Notes: a model not told the origin generated them from the sequence alone. Shown: positions 1 to 13,083, numbered from the stretch's first letter. The stretch is DNA of 64,000 nucleotides from Lonicera japonica (GCA_021464415.1 JAKCWG010000423.1:107920-171919), one strand, 5' to 3'. Numbers and translations are program-made.

Positions 1-426
1 TAATGAGGTAACGATACGTGTAAACTTTATTGATTGAAGTAAGGATCAAATAGAAATATAGACTCAATGGAGGAAGTCTAACAGGATTGTCATAATGTTG
101 TACTCTTTTCCCTTCAATCAAGGTTATTTTTCCCACAGGATTTTTTTTACTTGACAAGGTTTTAATGAGGCAAAAAGACAAGTACCATTCTATTTTCGGC
201 TCAGCACAAGGGGGAGTGTTTAAGAAAATTACACGTAGTGTGCTATCGCCTAGATAGAATATGTATTAGGAATTTACTGTGTAAATTATGTATTATGGGT
301 CATTTTGGGCTTCTTTGTAAATTCTATTTACAATTGTATTTGTGCCCTATTTAAAAGGCTTATCTAATGAAGGGTTTAATAGAGTTGTCCCTACAACACC
401 ATGCATTTATTTGGTGTTCTCGTGCA
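1..426 (+). mobile_element. 3' end of a Ty1-copia retrotransposon: 3' UTR, polypurine tract and (part of) 3' LTR
   Basis: Positions about 90-205 carry the 3' non-coding signature common before the 3' LTR of plant copia elements (a stretch of the type 'tgttgtactcttttcc...cacaggattttt...ttgacaaggttttaatgaggca'). It is followed by a polypurine tract, aagggggag, at 208-216 and an LTR start TGTTTAAG at 217. A TATA-like ctatttaaaagg lies near 347-359. The right LTR border is uncertain: an inverted TGTT/AACA pairing would put it at 398, while a CA at about 426 would also fit. Coding sequence and the 5' part are outside the window, so the target duplication cannot be checked. Confidence 0.6.
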
Positions 427-1256
427 AGTGAGGTCCGGAATTATAGTGGGGTGATTGATTTAGTAGCCCAAATTAATTAATGGGTTGGACTTTAATCATT
501 CATTTTGGTTTTTGATAGACCAAAAAAAAAAAAAATTTGGTTGTTGCTTAATTTGCTGGGATGATTGGGATCAATGTGATTTGTTTTTTTATTCTTGCAT
601 GGGATGATTGGGAACAACAATCATCTCTGGCTTGGTGAGCAGGAAGGCGCGCTGGATTTTTGTTGGTCAATATCGATGGGCCAACAGCAGGCTCGCATCC
701 GTGAGCGAAAATTAATCTTACATTTAATGTGGTATGGAAAACCAAGAAAAGAATACATTATTTTAGAACTATAATAATTAAGTTAATCTTAAAAACATAT
801 CTCCATGTAAAATAGAAAAAGACAAATAAGCTCACAAAAATGGGATTAAGTTAAAAAAAAACTTAATAAATAAAGTAAAATAGTTGGGCCTTTTTCCCTT
901 TTGTTCAAAAGTTTTAATTTTTTTGCCTTAATAAATACAATATTTTTAAACTATAGCAATTAAGTTAGTCTAAACCTTAGGTGTAAAATTCTGACAGAAA
1001 TGGTACTTAAGTTCAATATTTGGACAACGCAAGTACCATAGTCTAAAACTATAAATAACACTCTAGTATATGATCTTGTTATAGGACCTAACTGATTAAA
1101 TTTTTGTGCATAATCAATACGTTTGCGACTCGTATATATTTAATTTAAAGTGAAAATATTTAAAAACTTGTAAGCTTGAAGAAACGCACACAACTGTTTG
1201 AAGAAATGTCTCAAAGAAAAGAAAAACTAAATCCCTACTAAAACTATTGCAAAAAA
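427..1256. other. AT-rich intergenic DNA downstream of the GUX gene
   Basis: No convincing coding sequence, terminal repeat or RNA gene is seen. It holds poly-A/T runs (527-536, 853-862) and must include the 3' UTR of the minus-strand GUX gene, which ends at 1257. No unambiguous polyadenylation signal could be picked. Confidence 0.5.
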
Positions 1257-4200
1257 TCACAATCCATGCCACTGCCTGCCATCCTTCACACTAATATTCC
1301 AATGCCCATCAGCAAATCTAGCACTCTTGGCCCTCCCTCTCCACTTCCTAATCCTCTCATCCATTTTCTTAGTCAAAGCACAATAAGGCCTCAACTCCTT
1401 ATCCATACTATTATAAACCCTCCACCACATCCGGTGCGCATCGTCACTCGCGAAAGGGTGGTGGTCCAACATGTCCCAATTACAATCGTAGTCCTCATAA
1501 CACATCCACGGCTTTAGTCCCAAATAATGTATCGTATAAATCCCTTCGGGCATTATATGATCAGGGTTCTCGTCAGTGACAAACACTTTCAGATGGTTCA
1601 AGCTCGAGTGCCACCTGTGCCACCATGTGAACACCTCATTCAGAAAACCCTGGTCCCCACCATTATACGATCCCAACGTGAACCTTTTCTCCATTAGGGT
1701 TTCAAACGTGCAAGTTGATGGTTCCACTAACATGACGCCAGAGTTGAAAAGGTATTTGTCGTTGCCTGTGGCCGATAGTTGAGGGTAAATGAAGAAATGG
1801 TCCATCTTTCTTAGGACTATTAGGTCCGCGTCAATGAAGATGATCTTTTCGTATTCGGTTAGTTGCCATATGCGGAGCTTGCTATAGTTCCATTCATTGT
1901 AGGAGCCTTTTTCGGCATGGGGGCTTCGTATCCTTTGTATGTGCTTGATCTTCCATCCGGCGGCTTTAAGGCCACGGAGGGAGTGTGGAGAGATAGAGTC
2001 ATCTGCGAGCAAGAGTAGGTCTCTGGTGGTGTGTGTTTGGATGATGCTTTGGGCTAATGCTATTGCGCCACAAACATAGGTTTCTGATGAGTGGAGGATG
2101 GTTACATAGGCTTCTCTTGGTTTGGGAAGTTTTTTTGGCCTCCAAACTTCGCGACCTGTACGTATTTTCATCCAAAGTAAACAAAAAAAAAGGAAGTTAA
2201 AAAAAAATCTAAAATGCTAGCCATATGAAGCTGCAAATGAAAAATTTATTGAACTAAAGATTTTGAGAAAAAATGTTTTAAATTGTACCCTAACCGATGA
2301 TGTGTTAGCCACAGGTGGATAATTGTGTACCCCTCTTTTGGTTATACACTTTTCAATTCTTTAGTCGGTTTGGTTTTTTAGGGATCAGACCCAAAACCGA
2401 ACCAAAATTTTTGGTTATACACTTTTCAAAACCAAAACCGAGTCATTGATCAAAAAACTCGACCCAAAGATGTCAGTTTGATTATATTCTTCTGATTAAC
2501 CGGTTTTGATGAACACCCCGTGATCTATACTCGAATCATTAAGAAGTGTGGCTGGCATACATGAAAAATTAAATCAAACTTTCAATTTTTCGGAAAGTTA
2601 AAAACAATTGAGCTCCTAATCTCTTCATCATAAGGATAAAATACAAGATGAGAAATAAAACTTGTATAATTAATGAAAATAGTCTTTTATATTTCTATAG
2701 ATGGGTAATTAGCAAAAATGACCCCTAAAGTTTGACCTGAATTCCTTGCTCCTCCTTAAATTTCAATTTTCGGTTGAAATATCCTTAAAGTTTCTAATTT
2801 TCCCTCACTTGCCAAATTAAACTGGATACCCCGTTAAAAAGATGGATGGAAAATACTCTTGATTGTCACGAGCCACTCTTTTAAAGGGTATTTTTGGATG
2901 TTTCAATTGAAATTAGAAACTTTAAGGATGTTTAAACCGAAGTTAGAAACACTTCAACCAAAAATTTAACTTTATGAACAAGTGAGAGATTTGAGTCAAA
3001 CTTTAGGGTTATTTTTGCTAATTACCCTCCATAGATTATGAAGTGTCAAATAAAATCCTTATAAATATTGCAACATTTATTACTACATTTTGTCATAATA
3101 TTAATTTTATGATAATAAATATTCTATCAGAAGGAGGAAATACAAAATGAGAAAGCAAAGTTGTAAAGTGGGATCCTTTATTTTGACATTTATTGCTTAT
3201 CACAAATTTTATGTTTTTATTTTGACAAAAAACTTTATCTTAAGTGTGTGATAATAAACCTTTTTTGCTAATATTTTTGTCAAAATATGCTTCTTTATTA
3301 GTGAAATTAACATTTAAAAATTGAAAAGGCGAAAAGAATTAATTTCGATTATAATGTTAATTTTGTCTCACCAGCTACAAATGTACCGTAAATTATTTAT
3401 ATTTCCTCTCCCATGTAATTAATAATGTAGATAGGCTTGTTGGAAAATAATAATAATAATAATAATAATAACTATCATGAAAATTCCCTAATGAGAAGTT
3501 ACCAAACATGAATTATTTCCAAGTTTATAATGATGTTACATACGTAGAGAGTGAAATGATTGTGTTAATAAATAGTATAATAAATCCTGATTTGAATTAA
3601 ACTTTGGTGAGTTAAATTTGGGATAGTATATCCAATAAATACAAGTTGCTAAATAAATACAAAAATTTAATTCTTCCCTTATAATGCACACAAAAAATTG
3701 AAGTGAAGAGCACATGTTAAAAGATATTTATTATTATATTATATAAAATTGGAAGTCATTTCAGCAGTTCTTGAACTCATATTAGGTCTTCAATTTTTTA
3801 ATTTTGATCTCGCAAACTTTTATTTCACAGAAAATGTTACGGTTTTAACATTAGCAACATGACATGAACTATCGCTGTTTGCCAATGTTCTATTATTTAT
3901 TTTTTAACTTTTTTTTAAAAATTATTTATATCAAAATTACATACAAATCATGTGTGTACAAAAATCTAATATATATATAATCAGAACAAGTTCTCAACAA
4001 ATATAAACTAAAATACTTACATAGAACTTAATTGCATGTATATAATAATCTGTTGATGTTGTTGCTAAGAAAGCAAACTTGCTTTCCTGTATTTTAGGCT
4101 AGAGTGAATTTTAAAACGTGTACATGAACCGCGTGTGCTTAAATGTCTAATAAATATAAAATTTTAAAAAAATATTATAATAAACTATGATAAAAAGTAT

Positions 4201-5042
4201 TCACCATTGTCCTACCGTAATTCAAGAATCACTTCTTTCCTATGCTTTTGTTTTCCATTATAAAAATAATGCGACCTAAAATATAATTGAAATGACTAAA
4301 ATATCCCTCAAAACTTACCTGATTGGACAAATGGAGGAGCAAGCATGCATGACCCAACAGGCATCAAAACCTTCTGTTTCAACCTCTTCAAATCAGGCTT
4401 ATAAACCCAATACTCCCCTTCATGCCACATCAGATCCTCACACCTAAAAATCTCCCTCATGGGCCCACATGACCCCACAAACACAACATACACCGTCCGA
4501 TCAACTCCACCTTCCCTAAACCCACTCCTTACCGTTAGATTAGCCACCACCAAATTCACTTGCAACCTAAACACATCCCTCTCATTTCCACCACCTGCAC
4601 TGCACGGAACTCCGGCAACCACCACATTAGCACTCTCGTACTCTTCCACCACCCCCGGCATGGGAATCTCCGGGCAAACCATTGGGCCCCACCTCCTGTC
4701 CTCATCGATCCACTCGGGAAAGAGTTCTTCCCATTTTATATTGTCGCTAATACGGTCAAAGTTTACTTTGACCGTATCAGGAACGTTTTTTTCATCAATG
4801 TTGACTAGCGTTATTTTAATGTTTTTGTTTTCGATTTGTTTTGAGATGACTTCGTACCATCTCGGTGGGTTTACAGGCGTTTGGAGAAGTGAAGGTTCCG
4901 GTGAGTCGCGGTGGAGGCCGTGGAGGTGGTGGTGAGGTTTTGGAGGTGGGGTAGTTGTGGTTAGGAGGAGAAGGGTTAGAGAGAGGAAGATGAGAGAGAG
5001 AATGAAGCGTTGGGGCTTGTTGCTAGATTGTCTCACAGCCAT
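1257..5042 (-). CDS. GUX: UDP-glucuronate:xylan alpha-glucuronosyltransferase (GUX/PGSIP, GT8 family), two exons
   Basis: Exon 1 is 5042-4319 and exon 2 is 2155-1257. The donor is CAG|GTAAGT (4318/4317) and the acceptor TACAG|GT (2157/2156), phase 1, giving 540 residues with no internal stop. Residues about 12-31 form a hydrophobic signal-anchor, expected for a type II Golgi membrane protein. Exon 1 encodes the plant GUX stem region with the conserved CPEIPMP motif. Exon 2 encodes the GT8 catalytic domain: REAYVTILHSSE, VCGAIALAQS, the metal-binding DxD (FIDADL), LFNSGVMLVEPS, YNGGDQGFLNE and HYLGLKPW. Known family role: GUX enzymes add (methyl)glucuronic acid branches to xylan in the Golgi during secondary-wall formation. 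The short length fits GUX4/GUX5-like members better than the longer GUX1-3, but the paralogue is not certain. It is the only clearly intact host gene in the window. Confidence 0.93.
2703..3027. mobile_element. Foldback MITE in the GUX intron
   Basis: The ends are near-perfect inverted repeats: GGGTAATTAGCAAAAAT at 2703 against its complement ending at 3027, extending over at least 33 bp through the CCTAAAGTTTGAC stretch. Similarity continues inward ('ccttaaagtttctaatttt' against 'aaattagaaactttaagg' at about 2920), so the whole 325 bp can fold on itself. Similarity also reaches outward into 'tctat', so the exact border and target duplication are unclear. Non-coding; superfamily not assigned. 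Confidence 0.75.
3446..3472. repeat. (AAT)n microsatellite
   Basis: About nine uninterrupted AAT/ATA triplets inside the GUX intron. Confidence 0.9.
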
Positions 5043-5076
5043 TTTTTTAGCTTCTTAATTCTTTGAGTAGTAGAGG

Positions 5077-5088
5077 ATATTTATATAT
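5077..5088 (-). promoter_or_regulatory. Putative TATA box of the GUX gene
   Basis: On the minus strand the sequence reads atatataaatat, 35-46 nt before the ATG at 5042. A start about 30 nt downstream would leave a very short 5' leader, so either this TATA is used with a short leader or the true promoter lies further upstream. Confidence 0.4.
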
Positions 5089-7253
5089 GTTGTATGCATT
5101 AAAAAGAAGAAAAGGAAAACAAAGTTAGTGTTTATGTACTGTCATATAAATAATTTTTATGAAAAAATATATAATGATGTATAAAAAAATGTAAATGAAC
5201 AAAAACAATAAATATGTCCTTAGGATATATTCAAAATTTATTATTTAAGTATATTTTTGTTTCTTTTTCCAGTGAAAAAGAAGTAGAAGATTATATAGCC
5301 AAATTGAAAATTATAATTGTGGCACAATCTCAAAATAATTAAAATTCATTTTGACTTTAAGGTTCAGTTTGATAACAAGTCGTGTTATTTTTATGGGGCA
5401 CGAACACCGCCCATCTAAGCAGGATACATCACAACAAAAACGATAGCAAATTTTAATTTCTAATAAGCACACTGTAACAAGTAGGATTGGGAATTTTCTT
5501 TAATTAGACATGACAAGATACGATTAATTAATATGATACATGTCCAATTTTGTGTCAAAATTTTGGCACAAACACGACATGATTTGGTTATGTTCGGAAA
5601 ATAATCAATGGGTCAAATCTAACAATACGGATCAAGTAATTTTGTCAGTAGTTAATTAATTAGAATTAGTGTATCCATAAAAAAGTACTAAAATTCAATT
5701 GAACTATTTATGAGAGACGAAAGAATTAGTATACATATATGCAAGATATTGTACGCAGAGTATTGTATTTGTGTGTCGGACTATTACTTCTCGTGTGTCA
5801 CTTATGAATATCATATATACATGGCTCCATGTACAAGCATGATGTGTACGTACGTATAGTAACACTATTAATCAGATGTATCATGTTACAATACGCTAGC
5901 TATTTATTACTATTAGCAAACTCTTGCATGTGGACATATATGTGATAAGGGAAAACACCCGTGGGAAATCTTGAACCTTTTCTTGTATAGAAAATAGGCT
6001 TTTAATTTCTTAATTAGAGAGGCTAAGGTTGCTCAATATGCTTATCTATATTAATGTATTGAATGATGGTCGGTTTTATTTCTAAATGAAGAAACATATA
6101 CATTTGGCAAGTACCATGATAAAAGATAAAAAGAATGAGTGGAGCATATAAAGAATTCCTAATGAAAGTGAATTTTTTATGAAATTATGAAAGGATGAAT
6201 AATGGGTGCATTTGATCATAGAGTTGGAATGATTAAAAAACTAATTGAATTTGATGAGAAATTCAAAACAATAATTCTTGGGAGATACTGTTTAAAATAT
6301 GTTTGGAGAATTTAGTATTGCATGTGTTACATGTGCATAACCAGCAATCTTCGTATAAGTTAATTTGACTCAAAGAATCTAATTTGCTAACTAATATATC
6401 GGCAGCAAATCATCGTATCGCTAAGTGTGTTCTTAGCATACGTTCTCGTATAAGTTTTCAATGCAAAAAGAGGTGAGATAATTTTCTCTTGGGATTTTTT
6501 TTACACCCATTGCTAAAAAATTAAATTTGGTAAAAAATTAAAAAAGTAATACAACGTATCATTAAATCCTTCATCTCATTTTTCAGGTTAGGTTATTTCG
6601 ACTTTGGGCCCAATTAATCATAACGATATGTCCCTCACTAAACACTCGAAGTTTACAATATTGCCCTTTGGCACCCTTATAATTTGATTATTCAGTCTAG
6701 TCAACGACACTTTATTTTTTTAAAGAGAAAATTTAAGTCTATTCCTCATACTACAAATAACTAAAACTATAAAATAAACACAAAATAATGAATTACCATT
6801 TTAATTAATATATATATTAAGGAAGACCAAAAATAATACAGTTGGCCCAGTTTGGTCAATTGGGCCTAGAAAGTCAGAATTATCTAAGTTGGGCAAATAA
6901 TATAGGTCCCGCCCCATGAGAAGGGAAAGGTGTTTATGTTCGAGTACATTATGATTGCCTGGTATAATTTTGGCTAGTAAAGTCACATGACATCGCCAAA
7001 ATGGTGTTGTGATTGTGATGAGTTCATTTTGTCAAGATGGTTCTCTCACCAAATAAATGTAAAACACTTGTAACTTGTATCATTTTAAGACACTTATAAA
7101 ATTTAATTCTAAAGTGATACTTAAGTTTTGCCTTTTATAATTATTTTATTGTTTATTTTAATGGAACATTGTAACTATAATTTTATATGTATAAATATAA
7201 AATGAAATTACTCATTACAAATGAATCTGGTCCTGAATTCTAAGCGGATAGTA

Positions 7254-7256
<3 letters not shown>
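5089..7256. other. AT-rich intergenic region without recognisable genes
   Basis: This region lies upstream of the GUX gene and should hold its promoter. No open frame longer than a chance shadow and no terminal repeats were found. A stretch at about 5540-5640 ('cacgacatgatt', 'aatgggtcaaatctaac') looks like diverged interspersed repeat, but its borders cannot be set. Confidence 0.5.

Positions 7257-7297
<41 letters not shown>
7257..7297. repeat. (GA)n microsatellite followed by a G run
   Basis: About 17 GA dinucleotides followed by seven G residues. A purine-only tract of this length on one strand is slippage-prone. Confidence 0.95.
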
Positions 7298-7628
7298 CAG
7301 CATGTAACACTCTTCTTAATTACCATTTGCCTTTGAGCTATATAAAGACCCAAAAAAAATAAGATGCACTATCAGAATAGTATAAGAATTACCGGAGGAA
7401 CTTATCTTACAACAAAAAATCTTCTGTATATTTTTATAGTTTTCTAGCCATTGACCCATTAACTCTTGGTCTCTTGATCCTCTGTTTATGCCCTCTTTCC
7501 CAATGAGTATTCAAAAAATATAAGAGGATATATTGAAAATAATAAATCAAATTAATGTATATATATATATTATAATTGCATTTATAAAGGAATTCCTTAT
7601 TTTAAGAACAACAAGTACCATATATTTT

Positions 7629-7910
7629 GAGGGGTATATGATGTATTTTTTTCGTGAAACTTTGTGCATATAATATCTATAACGAATAGATTACCTCCCC
7701 AAATTTTATCAAAAAATTTAAATCAAAAGTGGGTGTAATGAATATGTAATACTTATATTTATTTTTGACCATTGAAAATTTGTATGATTATATATATTAC
7801 CAACTTTTAAATTGAGTTTTTTAACGAAATTTTGTGGAGAAGATCTATTCATTGTAGATATCATATCCACATAATTTCACGAAAAATTCATTCATATACC
7901 CCTTTAATTT
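7629..7910. mobile_element. Degenerate foldback (inverted-repeat) MITE
   Basis: The arm at 7631-7724 (starting aggggtatatgatg, containing ttcgtgaaactttgtg) is an imperfect inverted copy of 7810-7908 (containing cataatttcacgaaaa and ending catatacccct). The ~90-bp spacer is AT-rich. No coding capacity, and the target duplication is not defined. Confidence 0.6.
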
Positions 7911-9261
7911 TAGATTGGCAAAAAAATATAGTGCCAATTTATTTTTCTTTGTCCCGTTTGAACATCACTTTTGCTACTATACGTTTGCTTCACAAAGGAA
8001 CAATAGATTTATAAAATTGTGATTTCGCGAAAGTTTGTATGTTTTTTTCTTGAAAAACTTGCAGATTTTGCCCAAACATTGGTTAAGAAAATGAATATAT
8101 ATGGATAGGAAGCCAAACCAAATAACTTCTTGTTATATGTCCTATTCACTTCATGGCCACTTTATTTGAAATGAAAACAAAATTAAAAGGAAAAAAAAAG
8201 TTGCATTATATTACACTATATTTGTATAAATTTCATATTTTATAGGGTAAAATTTCTTGAATATTTTTCAGGAAGTTAGTAAATTTTTCTGAACATTTTC
8301 AAAGAAAATGGCAGAATTTGGTGGGAAATAATAAGTAAAGTTGCTATGAAAGAAATGGTGAAAAAACTCAAAATTAATTAGAGGGACAACTTGGGAAAAA
8401 AATGTTTCAAGGTTGAAGTAACGGTTAACATTCGTACGTTAAGTAAATGGAACCACAAAAGTTAATTAAGGTACCTAATATTTTAAATATAATATATATT
8501 CGAATAAGGGTCTGAAAAATATGTCATCTATTTGAAAAAAATGTGTTGTTTTAAATTTTGTATAAGACCTTATATATCTCTGGAGCGACTCTGATATTGA
8601 GAAGGCGTTTTTACCTCGAGGTCCTCGCTTTTGGCTTTGGAAGTGGAATGTTGCATTTAGCTCGGATTTCAACTTAATGAGGGCTGGATTGGTACTAAGT
8701 AAAAAAAAATAAAAATACAAGTACGACAACACAACATATAATGTATATATATACAATAATATTTATTTTTAGTAGTTGAGTTAAAATACTCTTATAATGG
8801 TCGTCTGCGGTGCAATGACCATTTTCTATCAATTTTAAGACCAAAGTTGATGGAAGGACTAAAGTCAAATCCGGTCAATAGTTTAAAGTTATAAACAACA
8901 CGTTATTAAATTGAGGCTTAAATAGAACTCGCACCATAATTTAGGAGCCATTGTACATAATTTACTCTTTCTTATAATAATAACTACAGTTTGGAGATTC
9001 AAAATTGTGGTTAAGCTAGGGACCCAACATAATCTATATATGTAAAAGTTTTTTTTTTTGGATCAATTTAGATACAAGAAGTAAAAATATATTGTTCCAA
9101 TTAAATTTACAAATATATCATGAAAACACAATTTCTTAGAAGATTATAATATTAAAAACAACATCAAATCACTCTACAGGAGCACAATATCTAATGTTAA
9201 TTTTGTACTAATTTTATTTAATGGAACTTGTCTGAAACAGTTTCCTGTAAAAAAAAAAATT
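7911..9261. other. AT-rich intergenic DNA, no feature recognised
   Basis: No gene or bounded repeat could be supported. A short minus-strand frame at 8475-8756 has no recognisable motif and a low-complexity start. Tandem-unit (H) similarity begins at about 9262. Confidence 0.45.
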
Positions 9262-9858
9262 AGAAAATAATATTTTTTTATAAATTAAGGACCTATATTT
9301 AACAAAACTCTAAAAATAGTGCAATAATGATAAATTTGCAGTAGATTTTTAAATTGTATTTCTTTATGGTATCGTGCAAAATTAAGTTTGTACCACATAT
9401 TTTTTAGTATATTATTATATCTAAGTGTTTAATTAACAGTATTCTAGAATTATTTCAACAAGTTACAAATTTAAACTCATTTATTAATAAAAAGCACCTG
9501 ATAATTTTTTGGGTTATGCAAAGTTACACTACAAGAAAAAGGGCCTTTTGTGACGGGAATTTGCCGCCATCAAGTTTTTGAGACCTACCTACCTTGTAGT
9601 GCTTCGGGAACCGTCGTAAAACCGTCACAAGGATTTTAACCTTTTGTGAGGGTTTTTTACCTGTCCTAAAAAGTTCTTTTTCTTGTTAGTGTTAAGTTTG
9701 CACTCCTCCTTTTATAATACATTAATATGTATATGTTGAGGTTTATTTGATATTGCTTTAGAGTGGAATGAGTGACACATGAGAATACTTGTTAGAAAAT
9801 ATAAACACATAATGCAAAATAAATTTACATTAAATTTTTTGGATTGCAAGGTTAAGTT
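9262..9858. repeat. H tandem repeat unit 1, left part (interrupted by CACTA MITE and copia B)
   Basis: Sequence from 'ataaattaagg' (9277) through 'ttctttatggtatcgtgcaa' (9360) and 'caacaagttacaaattt' (9458) is repeated in order at 27851-28050, 31690-31850, 36130-36340 and 37660-37820. The unit continues at 25275 after element B. When the insertions are removed, landmark spacing to the next unit is about 3.0 kb. No coding potential seen. Confidence 0.75.
9527..9691. mobile_element. CACTA-type (En/Spm) MITE, 165 bp
   Basis: It begins CACTACAAGAAAAAG and ends with the inverted complement CTTTTTCTTGTTAGTG. It is flanked by the 3-bp direct repeat TTA (9524-9526 and 9692-9694). Other H copies at 28091, 31891 and 36381 have the uninterrupted 'caaagttaagtttgcac', a paralogous empty site with a single TTA. 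The interior carries further complementary tracts (gtgacggg, gtcacaagg). It is non-autonomous and must have depended on a CACTA transposase in trans. Confidence 0.92.
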
Positions 9859-10331
9859 TGTTGAAAGTTAATTTCTAAAATCAACATGTCAAATCATCAA
9901 GATCTTAATTAAAACACTTAAACCGCGTACCTGGATCCATAATAAACAAATGCGGAATACGAGGATCGATCACAATAACAGCACGGATCGAGCGGGTACG
10001 TGGTCTTCCTCAACCAAATCACCTTAGTATCTTCATGGGAATTTTGGTTCTCTTCCAGATGGGGAGAAGAGAGCTGTAATTTGATTTGGTGTATTGGGAA
10101 CCATAACCCTAATATTTTCTTTATATATAAACTAATTAGAGTTCCCATTAAATCCTAATGAGTTCATATAAGGTATCTACACATTTGGCCTACATTAATT
10201 TGAATAGTCTATGGGCCTCACTAAAAATTAATTAGACCACTAAAAATTAGCCCATTAATTTAAATAGCAAATATAATTGAAATATTATAATATGTTGCTC
10301 ATATAAATTAGAAAATATAAATTTTCTAACA
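9859..10331 (-). repeat. 3' LTR of copia B
   Basis: 473 bp, direct repeat of 24812-25274 with scattered substitutions and a small indel (the 5' LTR lacks a short piece near 24938). Bounded by TGTTGAAAG and TTTTCTAACA on the plus strand, and next to the TSD AAGTT. Confidence 0.92.
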
Positions 10332-13078
10332 ATCTCCCACTTGGGCTATATATTACTCCATAAATAATTATATTACAGAATTCTTTAAGCGCGCATCCGT
10401 ATGCTGTTTCTCTTTAGACTTCTCCTTAAACAATCTGGTCTATCTCATGTACGAGTAATGGAATTACCGCAGCTTTTATCACACTAAGGTCGTGACTAAA
10501 TCACGATTATCACCATACTAATACACTTAATAACGTAGATCAAATGTGGATGAGTAGCATGAAAATTACATGCAATGTGATTTTAAACATGCCTATTTTC
10601 AACAGGCCCAACTTTAATGAGATCAACATTAACCGTCCAAACTTTATGTTAAACCACAATGGAAGGAAAAACAAACATTCAGAGTTAAGAGGAAAATAAA
10701 CCATCTTCTTTATTCTGCAGAAAATATGTATCTAAATAAAAGAGCATCCATAATACAAACTCTCACTAAACCAGCACATTATCATATAACACAAATCCCA
10801 TATAAGCAATATGCTTATAAAATGCCTTATGTGTTAAGCCATTAGCGAACGGATTTGTAATCATGGAGTTGGTACTTATATGCTCTATAAACATGACAAT
10901 TTTGAACTCTTCTTTAACAACAAAAAACTTAATATCTATGTGCTTTAGATTTTCGAAAAAATTTATGTTGTTGTTGAATATAGCATAATCAATTTATTAT
11001 CACAAAATATCTTTAGTGGTCTTTTGACACTATCCATAATCCCCAGCCTAGTGACAAAATTTTTCAGTTATATCCCATCTAAAAATCAAAATCAAAATCA
11101 GAATACCATTGATCTCCAACTGATTTGATTTTCGATACGTAAGTATATAATCTTTTTGTTCTCTTTAAATACCGTATAACCCTTTAATTGGATGCTTTTC
11201 GAAGATATATCATAGGGTTACTTAAATATCTACCAAATATCCTTACTATGAATGCTAAACCCAGATGCGTACATACATGATGATATATCAGACTCCCTAC
11301 AACTAATGCATAAGGAATCTTTTGCATCTCTTTCTTGTCAACCTTATTTTGGGGCATTAACAGAGACATAAATTGTCTCATTTAACAATGGGAGTATCTC
11401 TTAAATGACAACCTTTCATGCCAAATTTGGTAAGAATTTTTTCAATATATCTCTTTCGTGATAACCCTAGGATACCCGACAATAATGTCGATATATCTGT
11501 ATTTCTTATACAAAAGAGATATTATCAACATAAAATACCAAGAAGATAATTTTACTCCCACTAAACTTATGATAGACATAATCATTAACCAGATTTACCT
11601 CAAAATCGTACGAGATAATAACTTGATGAAATATGTAATACCATTGACGAAAAACTTCCTTAAGGTTATAGATGGATTTCTTTAATTTCGCTTTTTCTTG
11701 AGATTGTTGAGTTTGCTATATAAGAAGTTTTTCAACATTGTCTTAATCATCCTAATTTGCATCTAAAACAATGTCAAAAATTTGTTCCTAATCATTGTCA
11801 ATAGCAGTACTTGAAATTTGAATAAATTCCTCTTCAAGGACAATGTTTCTAACTTTATCTTCCCCCCTCAAACTCAATAACCTTAAGAAATTTGGCATTT
11901 TCCGTCTTAATAAAGAATTTATTCGAGGGGTCACAAAATTTATAATCTCTCGATCTTTCAATGTATCTAACAAAGTAGCAGCTAATTTTTTTATAGCCTT
12001 ACTTAGCTAGATAACTCTGTTTTAGCTACTGCTTTAATGTAACACTGTTTAGAAAGTATGCTGCAATCTTAAGTGTCTCTTTTTAAAGTCATTATGGTAG
12101 AGAAGAATGATTAATCAAGCTCCTTACCATATCATTAAGCGTCTGTTTTATCTCTCAACAACACTGTTCATACTAGGTTTGCCTAGCATGGTGTACTGTG
12201 AGACGATTTTGCATTTCTCTAGAAATTTTACAAAGGTCGAGAACATTGTTTACCTTATCCTTTATATCTACCATAGTATTCACCACCACGATCAGATTTC
12301 ACGGCCTTAATTTTCTTGCCTAGTTGATTTTTCAACTTCAACTGTGAAAGCCATAAAAACGTCTAAGGATTGTAACTTCTCGTTAATTAAATATAGGTAT
12401 TCTTAATAATTTTCATGAACATAATAAAATACTGTTAACAATTCCAAGAGGCCGTAGAGAATAGTTTGCAGATATCCGCATGAATTAGTTCTAAGACAGT
12501 TGAACTCCTTATGGCACCTAATTTTCTTATGTTTGTCCATTTCTCCTTTACACATTCAATAAAGATTTTAAAATATGTTAAATTAAGGAGTTTCAAGAAT
12601 TTTAGAAGTCTCTTAATTCTCTGTTTAGAGATTTGTTCCAAATGTTTGTGCCATAACATGGAAAAATTCTTATCAATTAATTTACGCATTATATCGCGTG
12701 AATCAATTTACAAGGTTTCATTACATGAGGTGATTGTATATGTATATAAGTTATCAATTAAAGAATAATTAGCAAAATATTTGAATCTTGAAAAAGACTA
12801 ACTTTATTATTTTCAAATGAACAAAAATAACCATATTTGTCCAAATGAAAATAGAAATTCTATCTAAATGGCAGTACCATAAAAGTCTATCTCAAATTCA
12901 AAAGTAATTAATCTTTAATGATAACCTAAAATTCTTTAAACCTCAATTGTAATTATTTTTCCACTACTCTGATAAATGAATCTTTCAACATCAAATGGCT
13001 TTTGGCTCCACATGTAACCTCTAAATACACTTATGTGAGTAGTATCACTAAAATCTACTCACCAAGTAATCACATGTA
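10332..13078 (-). pseudogene. Decayed pol of copia B (RNase H, RT end, integrase, GAG-pre-integrase)
   Basis: Reading the minus strand, 12689-12435 retains the GAG-pre-integrase/integrase start (LWHKHLEQISKQRI, then VLELIHADIC, close to the family LWHKRLGHIS...LIHTDICGPF). The frame-broken continuation to about 12250 keeps EKLQSLDVF and SDRGGEY-like pieces of the integrase core. At 11381-11184 the end of reverse transcriptase survives (MQKIPYALVVGSL, like KIPYASAVGSLMYA). About 10,800-11,050 holds RNase H-like remnants (ITNPFANGLTHKAF-like). Many stops and frameshifts make it clearly non-functional. The lineage within copia is not resolved. Confidence 0.8.
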
Positions 13079-13083
13079 CACAA

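Larger units (their letters stand above)
2156..4318 (-). other. Intron 1 of the GUX gene
   Basis: This 2,163-bp intron is bounded by GT (4318-4317) and AG (2157-2156) on the minus strand. It contains a foldback MITE (2703-3027), an ATA microsatellite (3446-3472) and AT-rich DNA. It also has an imperfect inverted stretch rich in 'aaccgaaccaaaa'-type sequence at about 2340-2460. No extra exon with GUX similarity was found, and the two exons already account for the whole protein. Confidence 0.85.

Noticed and set aside
4459..4935. 158-codon plus-strand frame opposite GUX exon 1
   Set aside because: Shadow of the GC-richer GUX exon; no domain, and the minus strand has clear family motifs and splice sites.
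8475..8756. 93-codon minus-strand frame
   Set aside because: Low-complexity start, no motif, no splice or promoter context.
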